From Bacteroidota bacterium (lineage in GTDB: Bacteria; Bacteroidota; Bacteroidia; Chitinophagales; Saprospiraceae), in NCBI GenBank assembly GCA_017857395.1, contig JAFMDF010000040.1, positions 1 to 46,434 on the forward strand: a DNA stretch of 46,434 nt, in the 5' to 3' direction. The translations under genes were made by a program, and so were the position numbers. Shown in pieces: positions 18,101 to 25,313 of the stretch (its first letter is position 1; every line of letters begins with the position of its first letter). The notes under the pieces are model-generated. The model worked only from the letters and a program-made list of their open reading frames with translations, had not been told where the DNA came from and searched no databases.

Positions 18101-18542
18101 GACACAATATGAATCCACTTTATTTGGAGGGGATAAAGCCAAAGGGCAACAAATTTTTAGCAGAAATACAACTGCTCAATGTCTAAGATGTCATGCGATT
18201 AAAGGTTATGGTGGTGAAGTTGGTCCTGCTTTAGATGGTATCAATGATAAACTGAGCCGAGAAGATTTACTATTATCTTTGGTTGACCCTAATGCACGGA
18301 TTGCGCCAGGTTATGGAACCGTGATTTTAAAATTGAAAGATGGTAAAGAATTGGCAGGTATTTTAATGGAAGAAACGGCTGCTAATTTACAAATTAAGAT
18401 GGGTGATAAGCCTATCCAAATCATTGATAAAAATTCAATTCAAGAACGAGAAAATTTGCCTTCGGGGATGTTTGATATAGGGGAAATATTGGACAAAGCA
18501 CAGATTCGGGATTTGGTGGCTTTTTTGGTGGAATTGAAATAG
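15180..18542 (+). CDS. Large lipoprotein with beta-propeller, HEAT repeats and C-terminal c-type haem domain (PVC-type)
   Basis: This protein has about 1120 residues. I prefer the start at 15180 over 15150 because it gives a compact lipoprotein signal peptide ending LSACQ. The N-terminal third is a propeller-like domain with repeated DxDGDGRAD and DTNNDGVADE calcium-type loops and a VRNPQEIAFDAFGNL blade. The middle is HEAT-like helical repeats. The C-terminus is a cytochrome c domain with CLRCH: haem-binding Cys1001, Cys1004 and His1005 from the chosen start. The fold matches the haem-binding CxxCH proteins common in Planctomycetes and Bacteroidota, thought to be extracytoplasmic redox proteins. 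It may accept electrons from sugar oxidation; this is inference. It ends the forward operon, followed by a terminator. Confidence 0.85.
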   Translation: MRCLQLIFFSILLCLSACQPDKTIEKQSPIIATAVAKDFEEAKQVSATTANGLEMNLWAPGPLLSNAVALTFDNQGVAYVSETQRRKSSDLDIRQHRDWMVDDIGLQTIEDTRAFHLKKLATELSEKNTWQEDFNEDGIHDYRDLEVQSEYIRRVWDSDGDGRADKSQLYAEGFNDMLTGVAAGILHYDDEVFLTAAPDVYRLKDTNNDGVADERSIISHGYGIHIAFAGHDMSGLTMGPDGRLYWSIGDIGVNVVDANGKRWAYPNQGAVMRANPDGSDFEVYAHGVRNPQEIAFDAFGNLLSVDNDGDHRGEHERYIHIVEGSDTGWRINWQFGKYNEPNDSYKVWMDEKLSVPHFPGQAAYLLPPLALAYDGPAGFAYNPGTALGTEWENYFFASYFKATSAKSKIQAFKIKPKGASFEITNEKDVVGGIVPTGITFAADGALYINDWKDSYDKKPTGRIWQLKAKKPHPQQQETQILLKEGVGNKSVSELNQLIAHADQRIRMAAQFALVKKKEATTLLSIAKNNTELLARIHAIWGIGQLARKEVKEATPLLAFLSDENEYIRAQAAKVIGDAKYAPAFTKLVALLQDTSPKVQFFAAEALGKLGDKNAFQPLVNLLEQVAENDPHLRHAVIYALSRLNTANSIAELATHPSKHVRIGAVVALRMMQSPKVAGFLNDTEALVLAEAARAINDDFSIPDALPALANALDRTEIKNEAFIRRAINANLRMANATNALRLAKYANTKGVPENLRTDALWALGCWAKPPVLDRVDNRYRELSGHQVEAAQKAISTIFSQLLVENSTLKAAVITAAGRTKFQQANDKIFTIFKQQKEKTSVRIAALNALADLKSENLVAAINIALIDKEVELRKNAQTLLENVDLPAPTLVSMFEKILDNNTISEKQKALASVAKINDTSAADLLKKWLDKLISTDLTPALQLDVMEAIEKSAFEDLKGVKGDFESSLADAPILTQYESTLFGGDKAKGQQIFSRNTTAQCLRCHAIKGYGGEVGPALDGINDKLSREDLLLSLVDPNARIAPGYGTVILKLKDGKELAGILMEETAANLQIKMGDKPIQIIDKNSIQERENLPSGMFDIGEILDKAQIRDLVAFLVELK

Positions 18543-18560
18543 AAAGTAAGCAACAAAAAA

Positions 18561-18591
18561 AGACCAACCCTAGGGCTGGTCTCCAATTTTT
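18561..18591. terminator. Bidirectional rho-independent terminator
   Basis: AGACCAACCCT (18561-18571) pairs with AGGGCTGGTCT (18572-18582) with one G-T pair. A T-run follows at 18587-18591, and an A-run at 18554-18560 serves as the T-run on the other strand. It lies between the convergent cytochrome gene (+) and susD (-) and can stop both. Confidence 0.8.
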
Positions 18592-18646
18592 GTAACGTAT
18601 GAATTTACAAATCATATTATTACTCACTAGCTTAATGTATTTTCTG

Positions 18647-20338
18647 TTACTGATACCCCGGATTCTGAGGATAACCACCTAAAGTATTGTCAATTTGCGT
18701 TTGCGGAATTGGACGCACTACATGAAAATCTTGAATATTAGAACCACCCTCTACATTATGCAGTCTAACTCTTTCGACTAATTTGCCAGTTCGAGTTAAA
18801 TCCATCCAACGGTGACCTTCTCCAATCAATTCTCTTCCTCTTTCATCCAAAATAAAATCTAAATCTACAACTGCTGAGGTAACTTCATTAGCACCTTCTT
18901 GACCAGGCCATGCACCTCTTCGCCGCACGATATTAATATCTTCAGTAGCACCAGCTACATCGCCTGTGCTCAATCTAGCTTCTGCTCTCAATAGATAAGC
19001 ATCTGCTAAACGCATATAGATAAAATCTTTTTGGCCTTGTGTCTTTTGACGGTCAGGTCTAGTCGCATCAATCCATTTGTTCAAAGAAGGGAATACTCTT
19101 TCTCGTCTGATACAATCTCCACAGTATTCATCTTGTTTTCTAAAGACAGCATATCGAGTACTTGCCACTCTTTCATCTGACCATAATTCATCCATTTGTG
19201 GCCCTGGAATATAAGCTGCAGTATCACCCACAGCAAATTTAGGCTGACCTGCTACCCCATAACCTAAAGCTGCGTCTGCTGCTGTCCATGAAGGAATATT
19301 ACCTGCATTATTAGAAATCCAAGCATGTTTATACGTTTTATCATATCGAGCATCAACACTTCTGTCCCAAAGACCTAAAGTATATTCAGTTGGGCGGAAT
19401 CGTTTCCACGGACGACCATTGGTTATATCTCTGGTCATACCGGGCAGTTTATCATATTCCATCAAGAAATAAAGGTGCCCTCTATGCCCTTCTGGATCTA
19501 GATTTTCATCTACTTGAGATTTACTGTTTTGAACGGAAAAAATGATTTCTGAATTTTGCTCATTCCCAATGGTAAATAAATCTAAAAAATCATCCACTAA
19601 GGCAAAATCATAATTATTAATTACATTGCTAAACAAGGAAGCTGCTCTATTCGCATCACCATAACCTTTGTAAGATCCTCTTAGTAAGACTTTTCCTAAT
19701 AAAAATTCTGCTGCTGGCTTAGACGCTCTACCAAAATCATTTTGCGAAGCTGGCAAATTGGCAATCGCAAATTCTAAATCAGGAATGATGGCTTGGTTGT
19801 AAATTTCGGCTACCGATGTTCGATTCGCCTCAATTTCAATACCTTCCGTTTCTTCCAGCGTCAAATGAACATCTCCATAGTGAGAAGTTAGCATGTAGTA
19901 ATAAAAAGCACGTAAAAATCTAACTTCTGCAATTCTAGCCGTTTTCTGTGCCTCACTAACTCCTTCTAGTGTAGTAGAGCGATTAATCACCGCATTTGCT
20001 TGATTGATTCCTTGGTAGAAATCTCTCCAAGTATCTCTAACAAGACTTTGGGTTGGATTCAAATCACCATTATAAAAATTTAAGGTTTTATGACTTCCAT
20101 CCGCCCCATTCGTATAGGTGTCCGTACCAAAAACAGACATCGAAAAGCCTCTTTCTGGACCAAAAAATGGTTTCATCCACCAATAAGTTGCTTTTACCGC
20201 ATCCTCAAATCCAGAAGGCGTTGTATAATAAGAAGAAGCCGAAACATCAGAAACTAAATCTTCCGTTAAATAATCATCGCATGACTGCCAGCAAAGTGCA
20301 GTCATTAGAAAAGTTAATAGAAATATTTTATTTTTCAT
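18647..20338 (-). CDS. SusD/RagB family nutrient-binding outer-membrane lipoprotein
   Basis: This 563-residue protein has a lipoprotein signal peptide with Cys20 (WQSC) and the SusD architecture. An N-terminal CDDYLTEDLVSDVSASSYYTT segment leads into TPR-like helices (ARIAEVRFLRAFYYYMLTSHYGDV, GRASKPAAEFLLGKVLLRG). The C-terminal RagB/SusD part contains DFIYMRLADAYLLRAEA and LDFILDERGRELIGEGHRW. It caps the SusC porin and captures oligosaccharide at the cell surface. It lies 102 nt downstream of susC, the usual order. The glycan bound cannot be deduced. The neighbouring uronate genes suggest a pectic or uronic-acid-rich glycan as a hypothesis. Confidence 0.95.
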   Translation of the reverse strand: MKNKIFLLTFLMTALCWQSCDDYLTEDLVSDVSASSYYTTPSGFEDAVKATYWWMKPFFGPERGFSMSVFGTDTYTNGADGSHKTLNFYNGDLNPTQSLVRDTWRDFYQGINQANAVINRSTTLEGVSEAQKTARIAEVRFLRAFYYYMLTSHYGDVHLTLEETEGIEIEANRTSVAEIYNQAIIPDLEFAIANLPASQNDFGRASKPAAEFLLGKVLLRGSYKGYGDANRAASLFSNVINNYDFALVDDFLDLFTIGNEQNSEIIFSVQNSKSQVDENLDPEGHRGHLYFLMEYDKLPGMTRDITNGRPWKRFRPTEYTLGLWDRSVDARYDKTYKHAWISNNAGNIPSWTAADAALGYGVAGQPKFAVGDTAAYIPGPQMDELWSDERVASTRYAVFRKQDEYCGDCIRRERVFPSLNKWIDATRPDRQKTQGQKDFIYMRLADAYLLRAEARLSTGDVAGATEDINIVRRRGAWPGQEGANEVTSAVVDLDFILDERGRELIGEGHRWMDLTRTGKLVERVRLHNVEGGSNIQDFHVVRPIPQTQIDNTLGGYPQNPGYQ

Positions 20339-20440
20339 TATATTTAATTTAAGAAAATCTTACTAATAAAAATTGCTATCTTCTTTATTTTCAATGTTTT
20401 ATCAAAAAAAAGAAAATAACGATTCAACAAAAACAGTCAA

Positions 20441-23400
20441 CTAGAACTGAGCTTTTACCCCAAATAATAGAATCCTAGTACTAGGCGTAGTACCTGTACC
20501 AATAACAGGGAAATCTTGGGTAGTAGCAACATCTAGTTCTGGATCAAGCGCATCAAATTTTGCTTTGAACCATAAATTTTGACCAGAAACATAAACTCTC
20601 AAATTACTCATTCCGATGCTTTCCGTCAATTCGTTTGGCAAATTATAGCCTAAAGAAACATTTCGCAATTTGATATAACTACCATCAAAATACCCCATGG
20701 TGTTATTATTCCGAGGTCTTTCTTGTGCTTGATTAGGTCGTGGGAAAGTACCGCCTGGGTTATCTACGGTCCAGTAATCGACGTTATAGTTATTATATCT
20801 AGCAAAAAGGGAGTTATTTCCAACATGGAAATTACTACGAATCGTTTGTCCTTGACGGTAATAAAAGAAGGCACTTAAATCAAATCCTTTATATTCAAAC
20901 CGTGTAGTCAAGCCACCATAAAAATCAGGTACATCGGTACCGATAATTTTACGGTCATCAGCAGTAATGACACCGTCACCATCTACATCTTCTAATTTAA
21001 TTTCACCTGGTAATTTATTTTCCGCCGCATTTGCTAAATCTGCCTCGTTCGCTTGATAAATTCCAATATTATTATAGTCATAAATAACTCGAATAGGTTG
21101 ACCAATAAACCATCCGTTTCCTACGTCGTCAATAGAATTGCCATCTGCATCTTTCAATGCTAATTCTTTGATTTGTTCTTTATAACCTGCTATATTGAAA
21201 TCGATCGCCCAATTGAATCCATCTCCTGGCTTTTGAATGATGTTAGCGGTTAAGCCTAATTCTACCCCTGTACTTTGGGTAGCACCAACGTTTTGTAAAA
21301 TATTTCCGTAGCCAGAAGTCGGAGGTAATTGTCTTTCTAATAAAATATCTGTAGTATTCGTATTATACCAGTCTATAGAACCAGAAAATCGGCCATTCAT
21401 CACATCAAAATCAAGCCCAATATCTACCGTCTTAGAAACTTCCCAGGTCAAGTCGTCATTAGGAATTTCGTTCAAACCAAATCCAAAGGCATTCGCTTCG
21501 CCAAAAGAATACACCCTTCTAGTTAAACGACCAGCTGTTTGATAAGGATCTACTGAAGTATTCCCTACTTCGCCATAAGAAGCTCTTAATTTTAGGCTAT
21601 TTAACCAAGAAGCATCTTGTAAAAAGGCCTCGTCACCAATTTGCCAACCAAAGGAGATACCAGGGAAATAATTCCACTTATTTCTATCCGATAAACGAGA
21701 AGAACCATCCGCCCGAAGGGTTGCTTGAACATGGTATTTACCATCAAAGCTATAATTTATACGCCCCATGAAAGAAGCTAAAGACCATTCTTCTAATCTA
21801 GAACCTAGGTTTCCTTTAACCGATGCAGAACCGATATTATAAAATAATTGGGATTCATAAGGGAGGTTTGCTACTTCTGCAAAATTGCTTTCTTGGCGGA
21901 AACTTTGAATAGATTGTAACAACGTAGCGCCAAAAGAGCTTTTTCCAATAGATTTATTATAGTTTAATAAATTTTCTAGTGTCATTCCTACATCTGAGAC
22001 ATTTTCAACTTCGGCATCAGCGGGGCCACCTCTATTGTCATTTGTCAAACTAGCTCTAAATTGACCTCTTTTATAAAAACGGAGATCAGGACCAAAAGTA
22101 GTGGTAAAAGATAAGCCTTCTGCAATGTTAGCTCTGATATAAACAGGCGCAAAAATCCGTGTTACTTTTCGTTCGTCAAGATAAGCATTGGGTAAAATTT
22201 CATTTAACGGATTGGTCCGAATACCATCGTTTGTTGGTAAAAATCTAGGGGTAATTCCGTCTTCTTGGTAAGGAAAACCAACGGGTATATTACTTACCGC
22301 TTCTCCTAAGGTAGCACTAGAGCCCCAATTTTGCGTAGAATTAGAAATGGTAAATGAAATACCTGCTTTAAAAATATTATTCAAGGTATGATCTAAATTT
22401 ACTCTGGCAGATAACCGTTGATAATCCATATTATCAATAATTCCATCCTCATTAAAATAACCTAAGGCCATATTAAACTGTGTCTTTTCACTTCCTCCCC
22501 TCACACTTAACTGATGATTCGTTTGAAAACCATCTTTTAATACTAAATCTAACCAATCAATGTCTTGACCAGCATTGATACCAATCAACTGGTCTTCTTC
22601 AAAAGCCTGCTCATCGGTTGGCAAAGAACCGTTCCAGCCATCTCTATAGGCTTCTTTTCTTAGCGCTTGCCACTGAGTCGAATTCATCATATCAATATTC
22701 TCAATCGGGCTTGTATTACCATAGTACCCATCATAGGTCACCACCGTTTTACCAGCACTTCCCCTTTTAGTCGTAATAATGATGACCCCATTTGCTCCTC
22801 TCGAACCATAAATAGCGGTTGCCGCTGCATCTTTCAGTACCTCCATAGAGGCGATATCCTGCGGATTAATGTCCGAAATAGCATCCGTACCACTCGTTTG
22901 TGGAATACCATCAATTACGAATAATGGGTCATTAGAAGCAGAAATAGAACGTCGTCCACGAATCTTAATGGTGGCAGCTTGCCCAGGTCGTCCACCTGAA
23001 CTTTGGATATCTACTCCTGCAATTTGCCCCTGCATCGCCTGAACACCAGAAGAAACTGGAAGGCTACCGATTTTATCACTACTTAAAGTAGCAATAGCTC
23101 CCGTTACATCTCGCTTCTTTTGGGTTCCATAACCAACGACTACTACTTCATCTAAGACAGAACCCTCAGCTAAAGTAATTGTTACAATAGATTGGTTTCC
23201 TACTGCAATCTGTCTGTCTTGGTATCCTGTGTAAGAGACATTAAGTGTAGTTTCTCCTGTTGAAGGAATATCCAAAGTAAAGTTTCCATCATAATCCGAA
23301 ACGGTACCCGTGGAAGTTCCATCAATAAGGATATTCGCACCAATTAAAGCGTCTCCCGAAGACTCATCGGTAACGGTACCTGAAATTTGTCGAGTTTGTG

Positions 23401-23497
23401 CCATTCCTTGAAAAGCCAAAGCCGAGAAAGCCCAGAGCATCAAACTCAGAAAAAGCAATCGCTTATTCTGAAAATGTGTGTACTTTTTAACTTTCAT
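20441..23497 (-). CDS. SusC/RagA family TonB-dependent outer-membrane transporter
   Basis: This 1018-residue protein has the full SusC plan. The signal peptide ends FQGMAQ. A carboxypeptidase-regulatory-like domain (ISGTVTDESSGDALIGANI) covers residues 37-110. The LDEVVVVGYGTQKKRDVTGAI junction leads into the plug with IRGRRSISASNDPLFVIDG and DAAATAIYGSRGANGVI. A 22-strand barrel ends at GVKAQF. It lacks the extra N-terminal STN signalling domain, so it is not an anti-sigma-coupled transducer. It imports oligosaccharides across the outer membrane using TonB energy and pairs with SusD downstream. The 750-nt region upstream probably holds its promoter, but I could not place one. Confidence 0.96.
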   Translation of the reverse strand: MKVKKYTHFQNKRLLFLSLMLWAFSALAFQGMAQTRQISGTVTDESSGDALIGANILIDGTSTGTVSDYDGNFTLDIPSTGETTLNVSYTGYQDRQIAVGNQSIVTITLAEGSVLDEVVVVGYGTQKKRDVTGAIATLSSDKIGSLPVSSGVQAMQGQIAGVDIQSSGGRPGQAATIKIRGRRSISASNDPLFVIDGIPQTSGTDAISDINPQDIASMEVLKDAAATAIYGSRGANGVIIITTKRGSAGKTVVTYDGYYGNTSPIENIDMMNSTQWQALRKEAYRDGWNGSLPTDEQAFEEDQLIGINAGQDIDWLDLVLKDGFQTNHQLSVRGGSEKTQFNMALGYFNEDGIIDNMDYQRLSARVNLDHTLNNIFKAGISFTISNSTQNWGSSATLGEAVSNIPVGFPYQEDGITPRFLPTNDGIRTNPLNEILPNAYLDERKVTRIFAPVYIRANIAEGLSFTTTFGPDLRFYKRGQFRASLTNDNRGGPADAEVENVSDVGMTLENLLNYNKSIGKSSFGATLLQSIQSFRQESNFAEVANLPYESQLFYNIGSASVKGNLGSRLEEWSLASFMGRINYSFDGKYHVQATLRADGSSRLSDRNKWNYFPGISFGWQIGDEAFLQDASWLNSLKLRASYGEVGNTSVDPYQTAGRLTRRVYSFGEANAFGFGLNEIPNDDLTWEVSKTVDIGLDFDVMNGRFSGSIDWYNTNTTDILLERQLPPTSGYGNILQNVGATQSTGVELGLTANIIQKPGDGFNWAIDFNIAGYKEQIKELALKDADGNSIDDVGNGWFIGQPIRVIYDYNNIGIYQANEADLANAAENKLPGEIKLEDVDGDGVITADDRKIIGTDVPDFYGGLTTRFEYKGFDLSAFFYYRQGQTIRSNFHVGNNSLFARYNNYNVDYWTVDNPGGTFPRPNQAQERPRNNNTMGYFDGSYIKLRNVSLGYNLPNELTESIGMSNLRVYVSGQNLWFKAKFDALDPELDVATTQDFPVIGTGTTPSTRILLFGVKAQF

Positions 23498-24119
23498 AAA
23501 CTAGTTTTTTTGTTAATTAATTAAGCAACTTGTTAGAAAATAAATGTGATAGATAAATTGTGTGATTTTTTTAGGGAATTCATTTTTAACACAAAAAAAT
23601 CAGTCAACTTTTTGTATAATTTTAGTCATAGCAACATTCTTCCTTTCATTTAAGACATAAAAACCCTACTAAGTTTAGATGTATTTAAACTTTTATGAGC
23701 AACTTATTGAATTGACTTCAACAGAGATTCTCTTTTACAAAATTAATTATTATATGTTATCTATGTTTTTGCGTAAAATAATATTCTAAATTTAAAAATA
23801 TAACCTACATTTTGTATGGTTCATAAAAACATCACTATTTAAAATAATTTACATTTTTAATCATAATTATATTGTTAATGGGTGGTTAAAAAAATAAACT
23901 TTTTGTAGCGTCAATTATAATTGCTATTTATTTCCTGATAAGTGATAGATGTTACAAAATAGCGCAAACAATGATTTCACGAGTATTAATATCAAATTTA
24001 AAAATAAAAATATAAGCAATTTTTTCCTATAACTAATTGACTGTTAATTACTTATAGAACAAGTTCGATTTGTGTAGTTATTTTTTATGCTTGGATGGGA
24101 TTAAATATGTTTTTTTTAT
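23498..24119. other. Long AT-rich divergent intergenic region between susC and the LacI gene
   Basis: No gene, RNA gene or long repeat was recognised. The stretch is strongly AT-rich with poly-A and poly-T runs. It must carry the susC promoter on the reverse strand and part of the LacI-gene control region. No CGTTAACG operator core is seen on the susC side, so LacI control of susCD is not supported by the sequence. Confidence 0.5.
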
Positions 24120-24158
24120 TTACGTTAACGTTAACGTAAGTTTCGTGTACGTTAACGA
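24120..24158. promoter_or_regulatory. LacI-type operator: palindrome plus half site
   Basis: Positions 24120-24139 read TTACGTTAACGTTAACGTAA, a perfect 20-bp palindrome. A second partial copy, ACGTTAACGA, lies at 24149-24158. The core CGTTAACGTTAACG is identical to that in the palindrome at 46393-46434 before the uxu operon. LacI-family regulators bind palindromes with a central CG, and the LacI gene starts about 115 nt downstream, so autoregulation is likely. Confidence 0.8.
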
Positions 24159-24178
24159 ATGTATGAATTTTTTTTCTT

Positions 24179-24186
24179 TATTTTTG
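24179..24186 (+). promoter_or_regulatory. Candidate Bacteroidota -7 promoter box for the LacI gene
   Basis: TATTTTTG matches the Bacteroidota -7 consensus TAnnTTTG and lies 67 nt before the LacI start codon. A clear TTG -33 box is not visible; a TTAACG within the operator half site lies near the expected distance. If this is the promoter, the operators sit at and upstream of the -33 region. In such an AT-rich stretch a chance match is possible. Confidence 0.4.
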
Positions 24187-24253
24187 CATAAAGTTTGGTT
24201 TTTTTTTAATATTCAGACAAAACTTTTTTTCTTTTCAGTCGGAACAAAATTTT

Positions 24254-25306
24254 ATGGATAAAAGCAATAATCTAGGCATCAAAGAAATTGCCAAATTAGC
24301 CAATGTATCTATCGGTACTGTCGATAGAGTATTGCATAATCGGACAGGCGTATCGGCTGCTACTAGAAAGAAAATTCAGCACATTATTAAGGAAACTGGC
24401 TATACAAAAAACATCCTTGCTAGTCGATTAAAATTGGCGGCACGTAAGAAAATTAAAATTGCTATTCTCATTCCTGAGATAAAAAATGAGTGGAGTTATT
24501 GGAAAGCACCTCAAAAAGGAATTAAAAAAGCAGTTAAAGAATTAAAAGAACAAGGCATCTCTATTCAATTCTTCCATTTTAATTTTTTGCACCCTCAATC
24601 TTTTAGTGAAAAATGTGGAACAATCTTTTCAGAAGCATTTGATGGGATTATAACGGTTTCTTTTTTAGAAAAAGAGAGCAATGATTTATTAGTTAAATCA
24701 ATTAAACAAAATATCCCTGTCGTTTTTTTGGATACAGAACGTCCTTTAAAATATAGCGCTAATTTCATCCGCCAAAATTCAGTTAATGCTGGAATGGTCG
24801 CAGGAAGGTTATTACATGGACTAGTGGGTAATGATGGACAATATTTTGTGGTCAATATTTTAAATGAAGACGGTATTCAAATTAATAATCGACAAAGAGA
24901 AAGTGGTTTCAGGGCCTTTTTTAATAAAAATTTCAAAAATAAATCCATTGCTATTCATACGATTAATCATCCTTTAGAAAATGATTTCGAAATTACCGAA
25001 GCACTTAAACAGCTATTTTCTAATGAAAAAACGAAAGGCATCTTTGTGACCAACGCTCGTTCTTTTTTAATTCCTCAAATTCTAAAAGAAAATAACATTT
25101 CGGATACTTTCATTGTTGGCTTTGATTTAAACCGACAAAATTTAGCTTTACTCAAAACAGGTCAAATTAGTTTTTTAATCAATCAAAAGCCTGAATATCA
25201 AGGATATACTGCCATTAAAAGTTTGTATAAATTTTTAACGGAAAACGACGATTCAGAATTGAATGTGGAGATTCCTGTGGAAATTATTGTGAAGGAGAAT
25301 GCTTAG
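24254..25306 (+). CDS. LacI-family transcriptional regulator
   Basis: This 350-residue regulator has an N-terminal LacI helix-turn-helix, IKEIAKLANVSIGTVDRVLHNRTGVS (about residues 10-35). The hinge helix region NILASRLKLAARKK follows. A periplasmic-binding-protein-like effector domain spans about 70-345. TVDRVL in place of the common TVSRAL/TVSRVL is typical of one Bacteroidota subgroup. Matching palindromic operators stand upstream of this gene and upstream of the uxu operon start, so it is the best candidate regulator of uronate catabolism, with a uronate or intermediate as likely effector. It converges on the HTCC gene with a 7-nt gap and no visible terminator between them. Confidence 0.92.
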   Translation: MDKSNNLGIKEIAKLANVSIGTVDRVLHNRTGVSAATRKKIQHIIKETGYTKNILASRLKLAARKKIKIAILIPEIKNEWSYWKAPQKGIKKAVKELKEQGISIQFFHFNFLHPQSFSEKCGTIFSEAFDGIITVSFLEKESNDLLVKSIKQNIPVVFLDTERPLKYSANFIRQNSVNAGMVAGRLLHGLVGNDGQYFVVNILNEDGIQINNRQRESGFRAFFNKNFKNKSIAIHTINHPLENDFEITEALKQLFSNEKTKGIFVTNARSFLIPQILKENNISDTFIVGFDLNRQNLALLKTGQISFLINQKPEYQGYTAIKSLYKFLTENDDSELNVEIPVEIIVKENA

Positions 25307-25313
25307 TCCTCCC

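Noticed and set aside
17642-18142. A reverse-strand 166-codon open frame
   Set aside because: It lies wholly within the cytochrome lipoprotein gene, has an amino-acid make-up typical of an antisense shadow (rich in Ser, Phe, Ala, Lys) and shows no family motif.
24070-24261. A 63-codon open frame upstream of the LacI gene
   Set aside because: It runs through the operator palindromes and T-runs, is almost all Phe, Val and Leu by base composition, and overlaps the LacI start.
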